This document shows, one piece after another, positions 4,941 to 7,297 of a stretch of 7,297 bases of DNA. The DNA comes from Spirochaetae bacterium HGW-Spirochaetae-9. Lineage in GTDB: Bacteria > Spirochaetota > Spirochaetia > Treponematales > Rectinemataceae. Under the pieces are notes generated by a model. The model ran no database searches. It saw nothing but the letters and a program-made list of their open reading frames with translations, and was not told the DNA's origin. The stretch covers positions 1 to 7,297 of the forward strand of contig PGXP01000078.1 of assembly GCA_002839205.1 (NCBI GenBank), read 5' to 3'. Every line of letters starts with the position of its first letter. Within the stretch, counting starts at the first letter, position 1. A program made the position numbers and the translations under genes.

Positions 4941-7297
4941 GTGAGGCGCGAGCCACTTTGCGTCTTTTCAACCTCGATGCAGGCCGGAATGCGGGACCTC
5001 AGGGCGGCCACATGGGACACGATGCCAATCACCCGCGAGCCGCGAATCATGTCGAGCACCGAGATGGCGCGGTCGAGGGCTTCATCGTCGAGGCTGCCGA
5101 AGCCCTCGTCGATGAAGACGGCGTCCAGTGAAACCCCGCCGTTCTGCTCGCGGATGGAATCGGCGAGGCCGAGGGCGAGGCTGATCGAGGTGAGGAATTT
5201 CTCGCCACCGGAGAGAGTGCCCGTGGGGCGATCCTGACCTGTCCAGGCATCGAGAACCCTGAGCCCGAGGCCGATCTTGCCGCGGGATGAGCCCTCGTCG
5301 GGCTTGAGATAGTAGCGGCCGTCCGACATGCGAGAAAGATGGATGGAAGCCCGCATCGTCACTTCGCGGAAATACATGGCCAGAACGAAATTCTTGAAGG
5401 GCAGCTGCTTGCCCGCGATGGTTCCGCGCAAAAGCTCGGAGAGACGGTAGAGGCCGCGGTTGCCTTCCTCGAGCGCGTGGCGCTGGTCTTCCAGCGCCAC
5501 GCGGTGCGCGAGGGTTCCCTCGAGGCGGGCGATCGAGAGGCGGGAGGCATCGGAACGCGAGCGCGCCAGGTCGAGGGCAGCCTGAGCCTCGCTTGCGGCG
5601 GCTTCCAGGGCAGCGAGATCGGCCGCGACCTCGCCGGGCGCGGGCAGGTCGGCTGCCAGAGAGGCAGCCTGGGCCCGAGCCGCCGCAAGCGCCTCCCTGT
5701 AGGCTGAGGATGCCGCCTCCTCGGCGGCGAGGGCTGCCGGTGAAAGCAGAAGGGCCTGCGCGTGGGCTATGGCTGGAGCGAGGCCGCCGTGGCCTTCGTC
5801 GAGGAGGGAGGCTGGCGACAGCGCCCCGGATCCTGGAATCACCGCGGCGGCCTCCGCTGCAGCTTCCAGGAAGCCCGCATGGACAAGCGCCTCCGAAAGG
5901 CGGCTGAATTCTTCATAAAGAGCGGCGAACGCCGTCGCCTTTTCGCTCTCGAGGGTAGCGAGCTTCGTTTTCAGCTCGGCCACAGCGCGTTCCCAGGCAG
6001 AGCATTCGAATTCGAGACTGACCTTCTCCTCTTCGAGAGACGCAAGATCGCGCAGCGCTGCTTCATGCCTTGGCCCGGGATCCTCCGCTCCGGAATCGCG
6101 CTCTGCTTCCTCGCAGATAGTCTTCTGCCTCAAGAAACCAAAACGCGCATCTTCAGCCTGTGCGCGGAGCTTTTCGAGTTCGGCTACCCGCCCGGCAATC
6201 GCTTTTTCGAGGCTGGCGATTTCCTCGCGCCGGGAATCGAGGCGCAAAGCATCGGCACGGGCATCGGCTAGGGCATCGCTGATGCCCTTCGCGGCCCGGG
6301 ACAGTTCTTCCGCGAGGGAAGCCACGCCATTCACGTCGAGCCTGGCAGTCGCTTCGGCCGCAAGGTCGGGGCCAAACAGGGTTTTGCCAAACAGGGTTTT
6401 GTCGAGCGAAGCCGCCTTTTTTTCCATATCGAGCAGCAATCCCACAATTTCGGAGCTTTTTTCCTCCAGGCGTTCCCTGCTGTGGGCAATACTCGCCTCA
6501 AGGCTGGCAAGCTCGCCGGACAGCTTCATGTGTCGAGCCCTGGCTTTGTCTATGTCCGGCTGGGAGGGCGAGCCGAAATCCAGCAGGGAGGAGGCGGGAG
6601 CAGGATGCTGCCGCGAGCCGCAGACGGGACAGGCTTCGCCCTGCTTGAGCTGCCCTGCGAGGCGCAGGGCCTCCGAATGAGCCTGTGCCGCTTCCAGGTC
6701 GGCCAAAGCCCTGGCTGCCGCCTCGCGCTCCGAAAGGCGCTCATGATGGGAAGCTTCATGTTCCCGAAGCGAATGCTCCGTTGCTGCCTTATCCCGAAGC
6801 AGGGCGATCCAACGCGGAGTCAATTCCGAGAGCTGAGTCAAACTTGAAGCCATAGCCTGGAGCCGATCGATGTTCGCGCGGAGAAGGGCTTCGTCGCCGG
6901 GTTCGGTTTTCATGCCAGCGAGCTTCGCTGTGGCAGCTTCGATGTTCGCAGCTTCGTCGGCATGCCGCCCTTCCAGGGCCTTCCAGGACTTTTCGGCCTC
7001 GGCCATCACGGCGAGGGCTTCCACACGGCGCTGCCAGGTCTGAACGGCCTTCTGCAGGCTAAAGACTTCCTTCTGCTTCGCCGCCGCGAGGGAAAGACAT
7101 TCCCGTATGCGTGACTGCCTGGCTTCGATCGAAGGAGCCTCGCCGGACAGCTCAGAAAGTTCGGCTGAAAGGCGGGCGGCGCGGCTTGAGAGGTCGGCAG
7201 CCGCGGCCTGTGCCTTGGAAAAAGCCTGAATGAAGGGGGCGGCAGCGGCCGCGGACTTGGCGGATACGATGCGCGCCGCCCGCTCGGCTTCGGCAGC
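4907..7297 (-). CDS. sbcC: DNA-end exonuclease large subunit SbcC (Rad50-like ATPase), partial, N-terminus off the right edge
   Basis: ATPase subunit of the SbcCD nuclease, which trims DNA hairpins and blocked double-strand ends in the cytoplasm together with SbcD (Mre11-like). The frame is open from the edge to TAA at 4907, giving 796 visible residues. The GTG at 7024 is internal, not a start, because coding continues in frame for 91 more codons. In fragment numbering there is an Ala/Glu/Arg-rich first coiled-coil arm and a zinc hook CPVCGSRQHP with Cys223 and Cys226 (DNA 6620-6631). The second arm runs to about residue 620. The C-terminal ATPase lobe has the signature LSGGE (695-699), Walker B VFIDEGFGSLD with catalytic Glu731, and the switch histidine His762 in IVSHV. 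The missing part (Walker A, first arm) is probably 250-400 residues. sbcD is normally adjacent and would lie beyond the right edge. There is an in-frame KTLFG duplication, and the end overlaps the dehydrogenase gene. Confidence 0.95.
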   Translation of the reverse strand, partial: AAEAERAARIVSAKSAAAAAPFIQAFSKAQAAAADLSSRAARLSAELSELSGEAPSIEARQSRIRECLSLAAAKQKEVFSLQKAVQTWQRRVEALAVMAEAEKSWKALEGRHADEAANIEAATAKLAGMKTEPGDEALLRANIDRLQAMASSLTQLSELTPRWIALLRDKAATEHSLREHEASHHERLSEREAAARALADLEAAQAHSEALRLAGQLKQGEACPVCGSRQHPAPASSLLDFGSPSQPDIDKARARHMKLSGELASLEASIAHSRERLEEKSSEIVGLLLDMEKKAASLDKTLFGKTLFGPDLAAEATARLDVNGVASLAEELSRAAKGISDALADARADALRLDSRREEIASLEKAIAGRVAELEKLRAQAEDARFGFLRQKTICEEAERDSGAEDPGPRHEAALRDLASLEEEKVSLEFECSAWERAVAELKTKLATLESEKATAFAALYEEFSRLSEALVHAGFLEAAAEAAAVIPGSGALSPASLLDEGHGGLAPAIAHAQALLLSPAALAAEEAASSAYREALAAARAQAASLAADLPAPGEVAADLAALEAAASEAQAALDLARSRSDASRLSIARLEGTLAHRVALEDQRHALEEGNRGLYRLSELLRGTIAGKQLPFKNFVLAMYFREVTMRASIHLSRMSDGRYYLKPDEGSSRGKIGLGLRVLDAWTGQDRPTGTLSGGEKFLTSISLALGLADSIREQNGGVSLDAVFIDEGFGSLDDEALDRAISVLDMIRGSRVIGIVSHVAALRSRIPACIEVEKTQSGSRLTHSAMFSDQAL
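6371..6400. repeat. Perfect 15-bp tandem duplication inside sbcC
   Basis: Two head-to-tail copies of gccaaacagggtttt (6371-6385 and 6386-6400) are identical. They lie in the sbcC frame and encode KTLFG twice in the second coiled-coil arm (fragment residues 209-218 of the part after the GTG at 7024). The multiple of three leaves the protein intact but inserts five residues into a heptad-patterned region. This looks like a recent replication-slippage event. Confidence 0.9.

Noticed and set aside
4907..7024. Starting sbcC at the GTG at 7024
   Set aside because: The frame continues open for 91 codons to the window edge with typical coiled-coil composition, and the zinc hook would lie much too close to such a start. 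The gene is simply cut by the window.

Overview
The window is bacterial, GC-rich chromosomal DNA packed with five protein-coding genes. It holds no RNA gene, mobile element, phage gene or CRISPR array that I can see. The host looks like a diderm bacterium: the oligopeptide-binding protein has a cleavable signal peptide with no lipobox cysteine, which fits a soluble periplasmic protein. The short hydrophobic leader ending in Gly-Ala-Gln-Asp and the general look of the proteins would suit a GC-rich spirochaete (Treponema/Spirochaeta relatives), but that taxonomic guess is weak.

The left half (1-3553, minus strand) is the start of an oligopeptide ABC import operon read right to left: oppA (periplasmic binding protein), then oppB and oppC (the two membrane permeases). 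oppC runs off the left edge about 50 residues before its expected end, and the ATPase genes oppD and oppF would be expected beyond it. A strong intrinsic terminator-like hairpin with seven T's lies between oppA and oppB. It probably lets most transcripts stop after oppA, giving more binding protein than permease. oppC carries an unusually long charged insertion in its first periplasmic loop.

The middle (3554-3779) is a divergent control region of about 226 bp. It has an AT-rich sigma70-type promoter for oppA on the minus strand, an extended -10 promoter for the rightward gene, and a near-perfect GTGA-N6-TCAC palindrome between them that resembles a CRP/FNR-family operator.

To the right is a plus-strand iron-containing (group III) alcohol dehydrogenase (3780-4940) of unknown substrate. 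It converges on, and overlaps by 34 bp, the 3' end of a minus-strand sbcC gene. That gene encodes the large ATPase subunit of the SbcCD (Rad50/Mre11-like) DNA-end nuclease. It runs off the right edge, so only the zinc hook, the second coiled-coil arm and the C-terminal ATPase half are visible. A perfect 15-bp in-frame tandem duplication sits inside sbcC.

Nothing here forms a recognisably new biological system. The points worth a second look are the oppA/oppB attenuator, the OppC insertion, the shared operator-like palindrome, the tail-to-tail gene overlap and the sbcC microduplication.
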